Source: Sulfomarinibacter sp963741385 (GTDB lineage: Bacteria; Acidobacteriota; Thermoanaerobaculia; Thermoanaerobaculales; Sulfomarinibacteraceae). Taken from it: a DNA stretch of 64,000 nt. The number at the start of each line of letters is the position of its first letter. Position 1 is the stretch's first letter. Of this stretch, positions 16,574 through 25,551 are shown piece after piece. A program made the position numbers and the translations under genes. The stretch covers positions 310,001 through 374,000 of the forward strand of contig CAVUHO010000014.1 in NCBI GenBank assembly GCA_963741385.1, given 5' to 3'. The notes beneath the pieces were generated by a model. That model ran no database searches and was not told the DNA's origin. It saw nothing but the letters and a program-made list of their open reading frames with translations.

Positions 16574-19500
16574 GTGAGGATCCCGACCCCTGCGGCTCTC
16601 CTCATCGAACACCCGGCGCTGCCGGCGCCGAGCGTGTCCGGCGCGGTCCGGGAGAACCTCGACGATGGCGCGGCACTGATTCGAGAACTCACCTTGCCGC
16701 GGCGCGACCGCTTCAGGGCCGCCCTCCAACTGACGACCGCCGTTGCGCACCTGGCTGAGTTCGATCTGTGGCCTGCACGAGCCGCGATCGGGGAGGCCCG
16801 GGTCAGCCGCACCCCGACCGCGCTTTCGATCACCATGGGTCGGTTTGCGTATCCGCTGTCCAGCGCGATTGAACGGCTCGGCGGCGGAGAAGGCGCCATG
16901 GAACGGTTACGGACCGCCGTGATCGAGAGAATCGCGGCTGCGGTCCGCCTGGATCCTGATGAAATCGGCGGTGCCGCCGAAGCTCCGGGGCTGGTGTTCG
17001 AGGGTGCCATTGCCCGCCAGCTGCGTGAGCTCCAGCAGCCGGTGGATCGGCTGTCCGCGCGCGCGTTGTGGGCCCTGCGCTGGGCTGAACTGCCGGCCTC
17101 CGAAATCGGGGTCGTTCAACTGTGGCGGGTGCGGCGGGAGGAATCCGCGCATCGCCTGGCGGGTGCACTGTGGTGCCGCTTGAGGCGCAACGGTGAGGCC
17201 GCATGGTTGTGGCGGGCGGGGGACGCCGGCGCCGATACGGCGCCGCTGCCGTCGCTCGGCGAGCGCGGTACGCTGATCGCGGTCGGCTGTTTGTCGCAGG
17301 GTGAGTTCGCCGCTCTCAGTCGGTGGTCGCAGCGGGACGGTTGCAGCGCGTTCGCGATCGGTACCTTCCCGGGCGGCTGGAATGCGCCGCGCCCTCCTTT
17401 CGACAGCCTCCGTCTGGCACGGCACATCTCGCTGGTCGGGTTCCCCCCGGATCGTGCGCGGCGAATCCTCGACCGACGGCGTTCCCGGTTCGACCCACTG
17501 GAACCGGCCGACCGCGACGCCCTCACGACGGCCGTTCTCGCGGCTGTCACGCCTCGTGAGCGGCACCTCGCGCCGCCCCGCCGATCGCCCGCGGAGGAGA
17601 GCCTTGCGAGCTGGTTGGCCCTGGCGCCCGCAGGGCTTCCCCCGGACGTCGTTGCGCTGCACTCGGGAATCGCCCGGCCCGAGCTCGACTCCGCCCGCCG
17701 AACCCTGGGCGTGATCGAACACGGCGGCATCTGGCGTCTCCCCGAGGCGGTCCCACTCGAGGTCGATCCTCGACACCTTCTGGTCGCGAGCTTGATGGAG
17801 AGCGACCGCCCCTCGCGTATGTTGCACACCGCCCTCGGCAGCGCAGACAGTTCGGAACTCGAGGCGTGGGCGCGCGGGGAACTCGATCGTCTGCGGGCGA
17901 TCGAGGTCCGCGACCTTTTGTCGACGATCGCCCCCGGCGCTCTCGGACACGGCGTCCAACTGTTGCTGGCCGAGGCGTCCCTGTCGGTCCTCGACCTTGG
18001 CGGCGCCCGCAACGCCCTGGACGGGGTTCCCCCACGGGCCGCGGCAGCGCACCGGTTGTGGCTGGAAGCCGTCGACCATGTTCTGGGCCGGCAGCGCCGG
18101 CTGCCGACGGACGCCGAGATTCGGTCCCACCCGCGCGCGGCAGCCGAGTCGGCGGTGATCACGCTGTTCGACGCGCGCCGGCGCGGTTTGGAGATCCAGG
18201 TCGAGGCACGGTTGGCGGTGGATGCTGCACTCCACCGGCTGAGCGGCGAGGTTCGTCGCCGGATCGAACTCGAACTCGCCTATATCGAGCGGCCGCAGGA
18301 ACTCGCGGCGTCCCGAGAGGTCCGCGACCTCGTCGGCGATGATCCCGCGCTTCGTGCGCAATTCGCCTACCGCAGAGCCATGGTTCTCCTTGAGGACGGC
18401 GACACCGCGAAGGCGCGGCGGCTCTTGCAGGTCCTGTCGAGGAGCCTGATCGGCCCCGGGTTGCTGGGCTGGGTCGAGGTGGACCTCGGCGCGGTCGCCC
18501 TCCAGGAGGGAAGGAGCCGGGTTGCGGCGGGCCATCAACTCCGCGCCTATCAACTGCTGCGAGCCGCCGGCTTCGAACACCTCACCCACCTCGCCCTGTT
18601 CGATCTCGCCGTAGCTGACGTGGATCAGCTGAGGGTCGCTCCAGCGGCCCAACGGCTCGACAAGCTTGCCGAGACCGATCCGGAGGACCCGTTTGTGATC
18701 GGCGAGCGGGCGCGGCTGGCTCTGGCTGTGGGGGACGAACCGGCCTTCAGGAGGTTGCTCGCGGCCTTTGAAGAGGCGGTCGGCGACGACGATCCGAGGT
18801 TTTCGGAAGGGCTCTTCCTGCTCCGGGGCGTTGCTGCACTGCTCGACGGTGACCACTCATTGTCCGGAAAGATGCTGCAGGGGGCCGGACAGGAAGGCCT
18901 CGCGTGGCAGGCATTGGCCGCGGCGGACAACGGGCAACCGATCGGAGCCGGGCCACCTGACGAGTGGGGGGTCCGGCGGGCGACCGAACTGGTGCACGCC
19001 GTTCGTTCGGGGCGCGGGTTCGAATTCTCGAACGGGGAGCTGAGCCGCGACCCTTCCGAATGGCTGGCGTTGGCCCTTGCCGAGCGCCTTTACGGCGGGA
19101 AGCTCACGAAGGACGCGGCGCTCCGTGGTGAAGCGATCAGGAACCTGCGGTCGAACGGACTCGTCGGCTGGGCGGAAATCCTCAGCGGTTTTCACGAACA
19201 CGCCGCCGGGCTGATGACCGCGCTGGCCCGGATCGTCGAAAGCGGCGGGGTCGAGGGGGTCGAGCCCGAACAGTTGGACCTCCTCATGCGATGTCTCGAG
19301 ATCAAGGGACTCGAGATCCTGGACGCAGCCGAGAGAAGGCCAATCTGGCGCCATGGGAACGGCCGAGCCGGGAGCGAGATGCGGCACGGGAAGCTCGTCG
19401 TCGTTCCGCTGGGCGGCGACCTCATCGAGGGGCCGGCCACCCGGTTGGTCTTCGGCATTCTCGATCTCGTCCTGCCACCGCCTTCCGGCCACTATGACAC

Positions 19501-20440
19501 GGGGGCGGAAGAGACGGGGTTTTACGGCGTGTCGGATGCCGCCCGGTCTCTCCGGCGGGAACTCCGTGAACTCGGTCCGAGTCATCTCCCGATCCTTCTG
19601 ATGGGTGAGACCGGTGTCGGCAAGGAGGTGGCCGCGCGCGCGCTGCACCGCATTTCCGGCCGGACGGGAGCCCTGGTCACCGTCAACGTGGCGGCCATTC
19701 CCGGCACCCTGTTGGAGGCCGAGCTGTTCGGCTCGGTCAAGGGCGCTTTCACCGGCGCGGATCGCTCGCGGCAAGGCCTCGCCGTGGCCGCGGACGGCGG
19801 CACTCTCTTTCTCGACGAAATAGGAGACCTCGACGCCGGCCTTCAGGTCAAGCTCCTGAGGTTTCTCGAGTCAGGGGAGGTTCGCGCGGTCGGTGCGAGC
19901 CAGACTCGAATTGTCGACGTGCGGATCGTGTCGGCGACCCACGCTGACCTCGGTCGGCTGATGCGCGAGGGCGGGTTCCGACGCGACCTCTACTTCCGGA
20001 TCGCCGCGCCGGAGGTCCATGTGCCGCCGCTGCGAAGCCGCCGGGAAGATGTGCCGCTGCTGAAGGACCTGTTCGAGCGGGAGGCGGTCTCCCGTCACGG
20101 TTTGGCGAGGCCGGTGTGGAGTCCCGAGGCCGAGGCGGCCCTGCAGCGCTATCACTGGCCGGGCAACGTTCGCGAGCTGAGGCAGGTCGTCGAAGTGGCG
20201 ATGGTCAGAGCCGGAGGGTCCGTTGTTCAGTGCGACCACCTTCCGATCGCAACTCCGGGATTCACTCCGGGTGGAACCTGGGAGGAGGCGCAACGGGAAT
20301 TCCGCCGCCGGTACCTGTCGGCTGCCCTGCAACGCAATCAGGGCAACCGAAGCGCCACCGCACGCGAGCTCGGCATCTCCCGCCAGACCCTGATCTACCA
20401 CCTGCGCCATCTCGGCCTCAACAGGAGCCCCAAGGGCTAG
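16574..20440 (+). CDS. Giant sigma-54-dependent transcriptional activator with about 980-residue helical N-terminal region
   Basis: This 1288-residue protein ends with a complete enhancer-binding module. The AAA+ domain spans about residues 985-1215 with Walker A G-E-T-G-V-G-K (Lys1017), the sigma-54 contact loop G-A-F-T-G-A (about 1057) and Walker B F-L-D-E. A Fis-type helix-turn-helix follows (S-A-T-A-R-E-L-G-I-S-R-Q-T-L). The first 980 residues are Arg/Ala/Leu-rich helices resembling degenerate TPR repeats, and just before the AAA+ domain there is a GAF-like segment. No receiver, PAS or N-terminal P-loop is evident. Start GTG 16574 follows AGGGAAG and lies ten bases after aroA. rpoN occurs at 50.5 kb. 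The signal sensed is unknown. Confidence 0.85.
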   Translation: MRIPTPAALLIEHPALPAPSVSGAVRENLDDGAALIRELTLPRRDRFRAALQLTTAVAHLAEFDLWPARAAIGEARVSRTPTALSITMGRFAYPLSSAIERLGGGEGAMERLRTAVIERIAAAVRLDPDEIGGAAEAPGLVFEGAIARQLRELQQPVDRLSARALWALRWAELPASEIGVVQLWRVRREESAHRLAGALWCRLRRNGEAAWLWRAGDAGADTAPLPSLGERGTLIAVGCLSQGEFAALSRWSQRDGCSAFAIGTFPGGWNAPRPPFDSLRLARHISLVGFPPDRARRILDRRRSRFDPLEPADRDALTTAVLAAVTPRERHLAPPRRSPAEESLASWLALAPAGLPPDVVALHSGIARPELDSARRTLGVIEHGGIWRLPEAVPLEVDPRHLLVASLMESDRPSRMLHTALGSADSSELEAWARGELDRLRAIEVRDLLSTIAPGALGHGVQLLLAEASLSVLDLGGARNALDGVPPRAAAAHRLWLEAVDHVLGRQRRLPTDAEIRSHPRAAAESAVITLFDARRRGLEIQVEARLAVDAALHRLSGEVRRRIELELAYIERPQELAASREVRDLVGDDPALRAQFAYRRAMVLLEDGDTAKARRLLQVLSRSLIGPGLLGWVEVDLGAVALQEGRSRVAAGHQLRAYQLLRAAGFEHLTHLALFDLAVADVDQLRVAPAAQRLDKLAETDPEDPFVIGERARLALAVGDEPAFRRLLAAFEEAVGDDDPRFSEGLFLLRGVAALLDGDHSLSGKMLQGAGQEGLAWQALAAADNGQPIGAGPPDEWGVRRATELVHAVRSGRGFEFSNGELSRDPSEWLALALAERLYGGKLTKDAALRGEAIRNLRSNGLVGWAEILSGFHEHAAGLMTALARIVESGGVEGVEPEQLDLLMRCLEIKGLEILDAAERRPIWRHGNGRAGSEMRHGKLVVVPLGGDLIEGPATRLVFGILDLVLPPPSGHYDTGAEETGFYGVSDAARSLRRELRELGPSHLPILLMGETGVGKEVAARALHRISGRTGALVTVNVAAIPGTLLEAELFGSVKGAFTGADRSRQGLAVAADGGTLFLDEIGDLDAGLQVKLLRFLESGEVRAVGASQTRIVDVRIVSATHADLGRLMREGGFRRDLYFRIAAPEVHVPPLRSRREDVPLLKDLFEREAVSRHGLARPVWSPEAEAALQRYHWPGNVRELRQVVEVAMVRAGGSVVQCDHLPIATPGFTPGGTWEEAQREFRRRYLSAALQRNQGNRSATARELGISRQTLIYHLRHLGLNRSPKG

Positions 20441-20469
20441 CTTCCACCGGGGTTCACTCAAAAAAAGGT

Positions 20470-20552
20470 GCGGGCTGGGGAGCCCGCAGGAGGAAGGAGG
20501 AGGTATGATGTCGTTTACCAGGTCGTTGTGTGCCCGGCACCCATTCCAATAA
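20470..20552 (+). promoter_or_regulatory. Hairpin, very strong ribosome binding site and 15-codon leader ORF
   Basis: GCGGGCT/AGCCCGC (20470-20476 with 20481-20487) forms a hairpin and is followed by a purine run AGGAGGAAGGAGGAGG (20488-20503). ATG 20505 then opens a 15-residue frame ending in TAA 20550-20552. This is the strongest Shine-Dalgarno in the area yet it serves no long gene, because the MurB-like frame is different. It may be a leader peptide or a real start cut off by a frameshift. On the opposite strand the same hairpin is followed by a T-run and could act as a terminator. Confidence 0.4.
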
Positions 20553-20607
20553 GCAAACGGTGTGCCAATATTCCAGGGAGGGCTGTGGAACATCGACGGA
20601 ACGCCGC

Positions 20608-21525
20608 GTGAGCCTCAAAACGGACCTCCGGAGTCTTCAGGAAGGCGGTGAACCGGAGATCCACGAACGTGTCGATCTGCGCGCGTGGACGGCCCTTGGG
20701 GTGGGCGGCCTAGCCGATCTGTTGATTCGATGTCGTAGTGCTGACGGGCTTCGCCGGGCCCTCGACCTTCTCGCGAGCTACGGTCTGGGTTGGGTGGTTG
20801 TAGGATCCGGCAGCCGGCTTGTGCCGTCCGACTACGGCCTCCGGGTCCCCGTCCTCAACCTTTCGGGAAACCTCGGGTTGTGGGAGCTTGACGTGGCGGG
20901 CGCGGTGGCGTGGAGTGGTGCCAACCTGGCACAGGTGTGCCGAGCGGCGACACGATCGGGCATCGGCGGCTTCGACGCCCTGACGGCGGCCTCGGGTACC
21001 ATCGGCGGCACGATCCATGCCGCCTGCAGCGGCCACTTTCCGCTCGGCGGCGTCCTCGAGTGGACAGACATGGCGCGACCGGGGTTGCCGGTGGAGCGGG
21101 TCATTCAGCCCCGGGGCAGTGAATCCGAAAGGGGTCTGACCCTTGATCTCGAACGTCGTGTCATCTTGAGGGCGCGATTGCGGCTGCCGGATGAAGGTCC
21201 GGGCCATCTCCGGATCCGGCTCGACGACGGCAGAGTGGGCGCCTGGCAGCGACAACCGCGAACCGCGGGTCCGGTGTTTGTCGGTCCCGAGGGAGTCCGG
21301 GCCGGGGCCGTCCTCGCCGAGAGCGGATGCCTCGGAATGGCGGCGGGCGGCGCCCGGCTCTCCGAAAGCTCGCCGAATCGGATCTGCACCTCGAAATCGG
21401 CGAGGGCTGCCGACGTTTTCGAGCTGGCACAGTCGGCTCGCGAACGGGTGAGGGAGCGGATCGGCGTCGAACTCGAATCCGCGCTTTGTTTCATCGACGA
21501 GCACGGGCGAACGGTCGACCCGTGA
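20608..21525 (+). CDS. MurB-like FAD protein lacking catalytic residues
   Basis: The 305-residue protein follows UDP-N-acetylenolpyruvoylglucosamine reductase along its length: T-A-L-G-V-G-G-L-A-D-L-L at the start of the FAD domain, V-V-G-S-G-S-R-L-V-x-S-D for the flavin pyrophosphate, A-A-S-G-T-I-G-G-T-I, then the substrate-domain G-G-A-R-L-S. The catalytic points differ. The proton-donor Ser of the family's G-S-V-F motif is Pro222 (A-G-P-V-F), the C-terminal Glu is Ala292 in my alignment, and the F-G-Y-R segment is not recognisable. It may bind flavin or a nucleotide sugar without reducing it. The GTG start is chosen for length; the start is uncertain. Confidence 0.65.
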   Translation: MSLKTDLRSLQEGGEPEIHERVDLRAWTALGVGGLADLLIRCRSADGLRRALDLLASYGLGWVVVGSGSRLVPSDYGLRVPVLNLSGNLGLWELDVAGAVAWSGANLAQVCRAATRSGIGGFDALTAASGTIGGTIHAACSGHFPLGGVLEWTDMARPGLPVERVIQPRGSESERGLTLDLERRVILRARLRLPDEGPGHLRIRLDDGRVGAWQRQPRTAGPVFVGPEGVRAGAVLAESGCLGMAAGGARLSESSPNRICTSKSARAADVFELAQSARERVRERIGVELESALCFIDEHGRTVDP

Positions 21526-22775
21526 TGCCGTTCGGACGGCGGACGGTGATTGCGCTGTCGCTTGCCGCGGTGGTGGCGGCCCTGGTGGACGTCGCCGGGT
21601 GGCTTTCGTGGCGTTCGGTGACCCGACGGCTCACGATCAATGCCGAAAGCGGCGCCGAGAGATTGGCCGAAGACCCGTTGCTGGCCCTCCCATCGGCGGT
21701 TCAGAGATCGCGTCGACTGCCGGTCAGAGAACTCGGATCGGCGCCGATCGACCTCGCGTTTGCGGTTCTCATGCGTTACGGCCTTGCCCAGCGGCAGTGG
21801 ATGGCGGCACACCCCGCCGGTCCGACGAATCTGGCCCGCGCCTACCTGCTTGCGGGCGACCCGGCCGCCGCCATCCCGTGGTTGGACGAGGCCCTCGTGC
21901 GCGACCCCACATCGGCGCACCTGCATCGTTTGCGCGCACTGATGCTGATTGCTCGCGGCGATATCAGCTCGGCACTCGAAAACCTCGCAGTGGCAACTGC
22001 GTTGGCCCCGGACGAGAGAGAGCCGGAACTCGAGCTCACCCCGGAAAACGAGCGTGCCGTCAGGATTCGGAGTCTCGAACTGCGGCGGGACCTCTATCCG
22101 CGACGGCGAGTGGAGACCGCTCTCGCCCTTGCCAGGGAACTGCGGCGCGAAGGCGATCTGAACGAGGCGCGGGCGATTCTGGCAGAGCACGCGGATCACC
22201 CCGAGGTGTTGCTCGAGGGCGCGAGTTGGGCGATCGAAGAGGGAGATTCAACGACCGCCTTCGCCTGTCTCGAAGCCGTCACCAACCAGCGGTCCGCCCC
22301 CCGCCGCCTGCTCGCACGCGCATGGTCCATGACAGCCGTCGCACGCGACCTCGAGGGTGATGAAGACGGCGCGTTGGCAGCAGCATTCGAGGCCCTCCGC
22401 ATGGACCCGGACTCGCCGTACGCCTTCATGTCGTTGGCGGGCCTGGCCGAGAGGCGGGGGGACTACGGCGTCGCCCTGGAACACCTTCGCAGGGCGTGGG
22501 GTATGTCCCCATCGGATGTTTCACTGCTGGTGCGTATCGCGCGGATGGCCGAAAGGGCGGGGAAAATGCCGGATGCAGTGTTTGCCATGGAACGTGCCGT
22601 GGAGCTCGATCCATCGTCGCCCGGACTGGTGGTTCAGCTGGTCACCCTGCAGTTGCGTCAGGGGGACTTCACCAGCGCCACCGTGACGTTGTCCCAGGCC
22701 CTCGACCGGCACCCCACCGATTCCTCGCTGTTGGCACTTGCCGATCGACTTCGCCGCGACGTCGGGATTCGCTGA
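21525..22775 (+). CDS. Membrane-anchored TPR-repeat protein
   Basis: The gene makes 416 residues. An N-terminal hydrophobic helix (about residues 8-28) acts as a signal anchor. The rest is a series of TPR-like helical pairs; recognisable units include A-R-A-Y-L-L-A-G-D-P-A-A-A-I, A-L-M-L-I-A-R-G-D-I-S-S-A-L, and L-A-E-R-R-G-D-Y-G-V-A-L-E-H-L. It probably serves as a periplasmic scaffold. Its ATG overlaps the stop of the MurB-like gene by one base (TGATG), so the two are translationally coupled and perhaps act together. Confidence 0.8.
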   Translation: MPFGRRTVIALSLAAVVAALVDVAGWLSWRSVTRRLTINAESGAERLAEDPLLALPSAVQRSRRLPVRELGSAPIDLAFAVLMRYGLAQRQWMAAHPAGPTNLARAYLLAGDPAAAIPWLDEALVRDPTSAHLHRLRALMLIARGDISSALENLAVATALAPDEREPELELTPENERAVRIRSLELRRDLYPRRRVETALALARELRREGDLNEARAILAEHADHPEVLLEGASWAIEEGDSTTAFACLEAVTNQRSAPRRLLARAWSMTAVARDLEGDEDGALAAAFEALRMDPDSPYAFMSLAGLAERRGDYGVALEHLRRAWGMSPSDVSLLVRIARMAERAGKMPDAVFAMERAVELDPSSPGLVVQLVTLQLRQGDFTSATVTLSQALDRHPTDSSLLALADRLRRDVGIR

Positions 22776-22784
22776 CGCCTCAGC

Positions 22785-23525
22785 TCACGGGGCATCCCCG
22801 AGGTCGTCTTCCGATTCCTCCGGTCGGGAGCCCGCGGCCCACTCCATCTGCCGGCAGATTCCGCGCAGAATCTTGACCTCGTTGTCGGTGACTCCGGCGC
22901 GGCCGAAGAGTCGCCGGAGCTTGCGCAGGATGCGCTGCGGGCTCTGTGGATCCAGAAACCCGATGGCCAGCAAGCTCGAACGCAGGTCCGACATCAGCCC
23001 GTCCACCTCATGCTGTGGCGAGGGTTCGGGGGCCGACCGCGGAACCGGTTCGGCCGCCAGGTGTATTTCCGCGACCAGGATCGCGACCGCCTGTGCCAGA
23101 TTGAGCACCGGAAACCCCGGGTCGGTCGGCACGCGGATGACCAGATCACAGCAGTCGATGTCTTCTTTCCTGAGACCGCTGGTCTCGTTGCCGAAAACCA
23201 GGGCGGTGCCCTCGAGGCCGCGGCTCCGCAGGATCGGGACTGCCTCTCTCGGCGACACTACAGGGAGATTGTGGCGACCGCGACCCGACGCCGACGCGAC
23301 CAGCGTGCGATAGTCCGCCGCGGCTTCGGTCAGGCTTTCCCACTGCCGGCAGTCGAGCCGCCGATCCGCGCCGCACGCCCAGCTCAGGACCTCCGGGTCC
23401 AGGGGGTCGATGCGAGGACGCACCAGGTCGATTCGCGGTACAGAGAAGTTCGCGGCGACCCGCATCGCCGCTCCCAGGTTACCCGGCAGGGATGTTTCAA
23501 CCAGGATCACAGACGCTGCTCTCAT
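22785..23525 (-). CDS. TrmJ-like tRNA 2'-O-methyltransferase (SpoU/TrmH superfamily)
   Basis: This 246-residue protein has the three SPOUT motifs: N-L-G-A-A-M-R-V-A-A-N near the start, L-V-F-G-N-E-T-S-G-L, and the knot segment V-L-N-L-A-Q-A-V-A-I-L. The order and the C-terminal helical tail match TrmJ, which methylates ribose at tRNA position 32. ATG 23525 was chosen since homology starts there and the gap to the divergent rhomboid gene is only 39 bases. The usual G-x-E in motif 2 reads G-N-E here. Confidence 0.8.
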   Translation of the reverse strand: MRAASVILVETSLPGNLGAAMRVAANFSVPRIDLVRPRIDPLDPEVLSWACGADRRLDCRQWESLTEAAADYRTLVASASGRGRHNLPVVSPREAVPILRSRGLEGTALVFGNETSGLRKEDIDCCDLVIRVPTDPGFPVLNLAQAVAILVAEIHLAAEPVPRSAPEPSPQHEVDGLMSDLRSSLLAIGFLDPQSPQRILRKLRRLFGRAGVTDNEVKILRGICRQMEWAAGSRPEESEDDLGDAP

Positions 23526-23532
23526 GCACGGA

Positions 23533-23538
23533 TATAAT
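23533..23538 (+). promoter_or_regulatory. TATAAT -10 box upstream of the rhomboid gene
   Basis: A perfect TATAAT lies in the short divergent gap, 26 bases before ATG 23565. No good -35 is visible, since the region upstream is coding sequence of trmJ. The reverse complement (ATTATA) offers no equal match for trmJ. Confidence 0.4.
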
Positions 23539-23564
23539 AACGTAGGGATCGTCGAGGAGAATTC

Positions 23565-25520
23565 ATGCTCATCCCGCTCGGCCACGAGCAAACGAGTGTC
23601 CGCCGACTGCCGTGGGTGACCTTCACCATCATGGGCCTGTGCCTGGTGATCTTCGTCCTGATGGCGCCGGACGAGCACCGGAACCAGATGGAGAGCTTTC
23701 TCCGGCTGCAGCAGGGGCTGGGATACTACACTCAACACCCGTACCTGAACATGGAACCGCGGTTCCGATCGATCTTTGTCAACGAGCTCGGCGAGGACGA
23801 GGCAGTCATGTTCGCCGAGCACATGCGGCTGGCCGGGCCCGCTGCGCCCGCCGAGGAGGCGCAGCTCCAGTACGAGCAGGATCGGTTCGACGCGATCATC
23901 GCGGCCTACTTCAAAAGCATCGATTCGTCGCTTTTGAGCAGATACGGGTTGGTGCCTGCTTCATTCCGAGCGTCGCACCTCGTGACCTACTTGTTCCTCC
24001 ACGTCGGGTGGCTGCACCTGATCTTCAACCTCCTCATGCTGTTCGTGGTCGGACCGTTCGTGGAAGACGTCTGGGGCCGTCCGATTTTCGCGGCTTTCTA
24101 TCTTGCGGCGGGTGCCGTCGCCGGCGTCATGTTCGCGGTTCGCTATCCCGATCTCCAGATGCCTCTGGTGGGGGCTTCCGGCGCCATCGCCGGCGTGATG
24201 GGTGCGTTCCTGGTCCGCTACTTCAACTCGAAGATCCGTTTCCTGGTCTGGGTCGGCGTCCCGGTCGGGCCGTTCGGAGCCCCCGCCTGGATCATCTTCC
24301 CGATGTGGTTTGCGATCCAGCTGTTCTCCGCCCAGAGCCTGGAACAACAACTCCCCGAAGGGGGCGGCGTCGCTTTCTGGGCCCACGTCTGGGGATTCGC
24401 ATTCGGTGTGGTGTTTGCAGCCGTCATGATGCAGCTGAAGGTCGAGCAGCGCTATCTCCACCACGCCATCGAGTCCAAGGTCACCGTACTCGACAACGCG
24501 GTGGTCGACCAGGCCGTCGGCCAGGCCCGGGGCGGAGACGTCGACGCCGGGGCGGCGGCGTTGGAGGCCGAGCTTGCCGGCCACCCGGAGAACGTGGACG
24601 CCGCCATCGCCCTCTGGAACATGTGCACCGCGAGCGGCGACGCCTCCCGCGCTGGCCCGGCGATGGCACGGGTCATCGAAAACGCCGTACGCAACGGCGA
24701 CACCCAACTGATCCTTGCGCACTGGGACGACATCCTTGTCAACCACCCGGACATTGCCATCGAACCGCTCCTGGCGACACGCCTCGCCGAGATCCTCGAT
24801 CGAGAACAACGAGTGGTGTCGGCGGTGGAGACCCTCGAACTGGGCCACTCGCGAATTACTGAGAAGATCCCGGTGGCCGTCCTCCTCCGGATGGCAAAGC
24901 TCGGTCTGCTGCTCGAGGCCCCAGGCGCGGGGAGCATGGTCCAGGCGGCCCTGAGTCACCCCGAGCTGCCCACCGATGCGCGTCCCGAGCTCGAGGTGGC
25001 TCTGTGGGGACTCGCGCGTCGAGCTTCCGAGAGGGAGCAGGTTCGACAGGAAATGATCGAGCAGATGGGTGCGGATCCTGCCGAGGCCGAGGCCGACGAA
25101 GACGAACAGAGATTTTACGTGACCGATGCCGTTCCGATGGCCCTCGACGGCCACATTTTGACGGTCGACGTCTCAGGGATCCTGCAGCAGATCGACCTCC
25201 ACACGCTGCAGGCTATAGCGGTCGGGATTGTCGCGCGAGAAAAGGCGAAATCGGTCTCAGTGACGGACCTGTTGCTCGATCCGCCGGGTGCGGGAAGCGA
25301 TCAGGTGCGTTCCTATCGGATCTTCGGCGACACGTTCGACCCGCGGACTTTTTTCCCGGGTGACGACGCTCTGTTGGCATTTCGTTCGATGCTGACCCAT
25401 CTCCTCGACATCTCCTTGGCGGCCCCGTTGCCCGACTGGGAAACTGCCAGGGGGCAACCGTTCAGGTCATTCCAGTCGGTGGCGGATTACGAACGAAAAG
25501 TGCTTGGAGTCACGGACTGA
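23565..25520 (+). CDS. Rhomboid-family intramembrane serine protease with long C-terminal domain
   Basis: The first 300 residues form a rhomboid: several membrane helices, catalytic Ser205 in V-G-A-S-G-A-I-A-G-V-M-G and His274 in W-A-H-V-W-G-F-A-F-G. A long extra-membrane insert lies between helix 1 and the H-L-V-T-Y-L-F-L-H-V-G-W segment. Residues about 310-650 are soluble, with TPR-like helices and then an acidic linker and a mixed alpha/beta tail that I do not recognise. The tail may recruit substrates or respond to a signal. The ribosome binding site is GAGGAG before ATG 23565. Confidence 0.87.
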   Translation: MLIPLGHEQTSVRRLPWVTFTIMGLCLVIFVLMAPDEHRNQMESFLRLQQGLGYYTQHPYLNMEPRFRSIFVNELGEDEAVMFAEHMRLAGPAAPAEEAQLQYEQDRFDAIIAAYFKSIDSSLLSRYGLVPASFRASHLVTYLFLHVGWLHLIFNLLMLFVVGPFVEDVWGRPIFAAFYLAAGAVAGVMFAVRYPDLQMPLVGASGAIAGVMGAFLVRYFNSKIRFLVWVGVPVGPFGAPAWIIFPMWFAIQLFSAQSLEQQLPEGGGVAFWAHVWGFAFGVVFAAVMMQLKVEQRYLHHAIESKVTVLDNAVVDQAVGQARGGDVDAGAAALEAELAGHPENVDAAIALWNMCTASGDASRAGPAMARVIENAVRNGDTQLILAHWDDILVNHPDIAIEPLLATRLAEILDREQRVVSAVETLELGHSRITEKIPVAVLLRMAKLGLLLEAPGAGSMVQAALSHPELPTDARPELEVALWGLARRASEREQVRQEMIEQMGADPAEAEADEDEQRFYVTDAVPMALDGHILTVDVSGILQQIDLHTLQAIAVGIVAREKAKSVSVTDLLLDPPGAGSDQVRSYRIFGDTFDPRTFFPGDDALLAFRSMLTHLLDISLAAPLPDWETARGQPFRSFQSVADYERKVLGVTD

Positions 25521-25551
25521 TCGTCGTCCGGCGGTGGCCGCACCGCAGCCC

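Noticed and set aside
20456..20490. Terminator after the sigma-54 activator on the forward strand
   Set aside because: The T-run needed lies on the opposite strand; on the forward strand the hairpin is followed by a purine-rich ribosome binding site.
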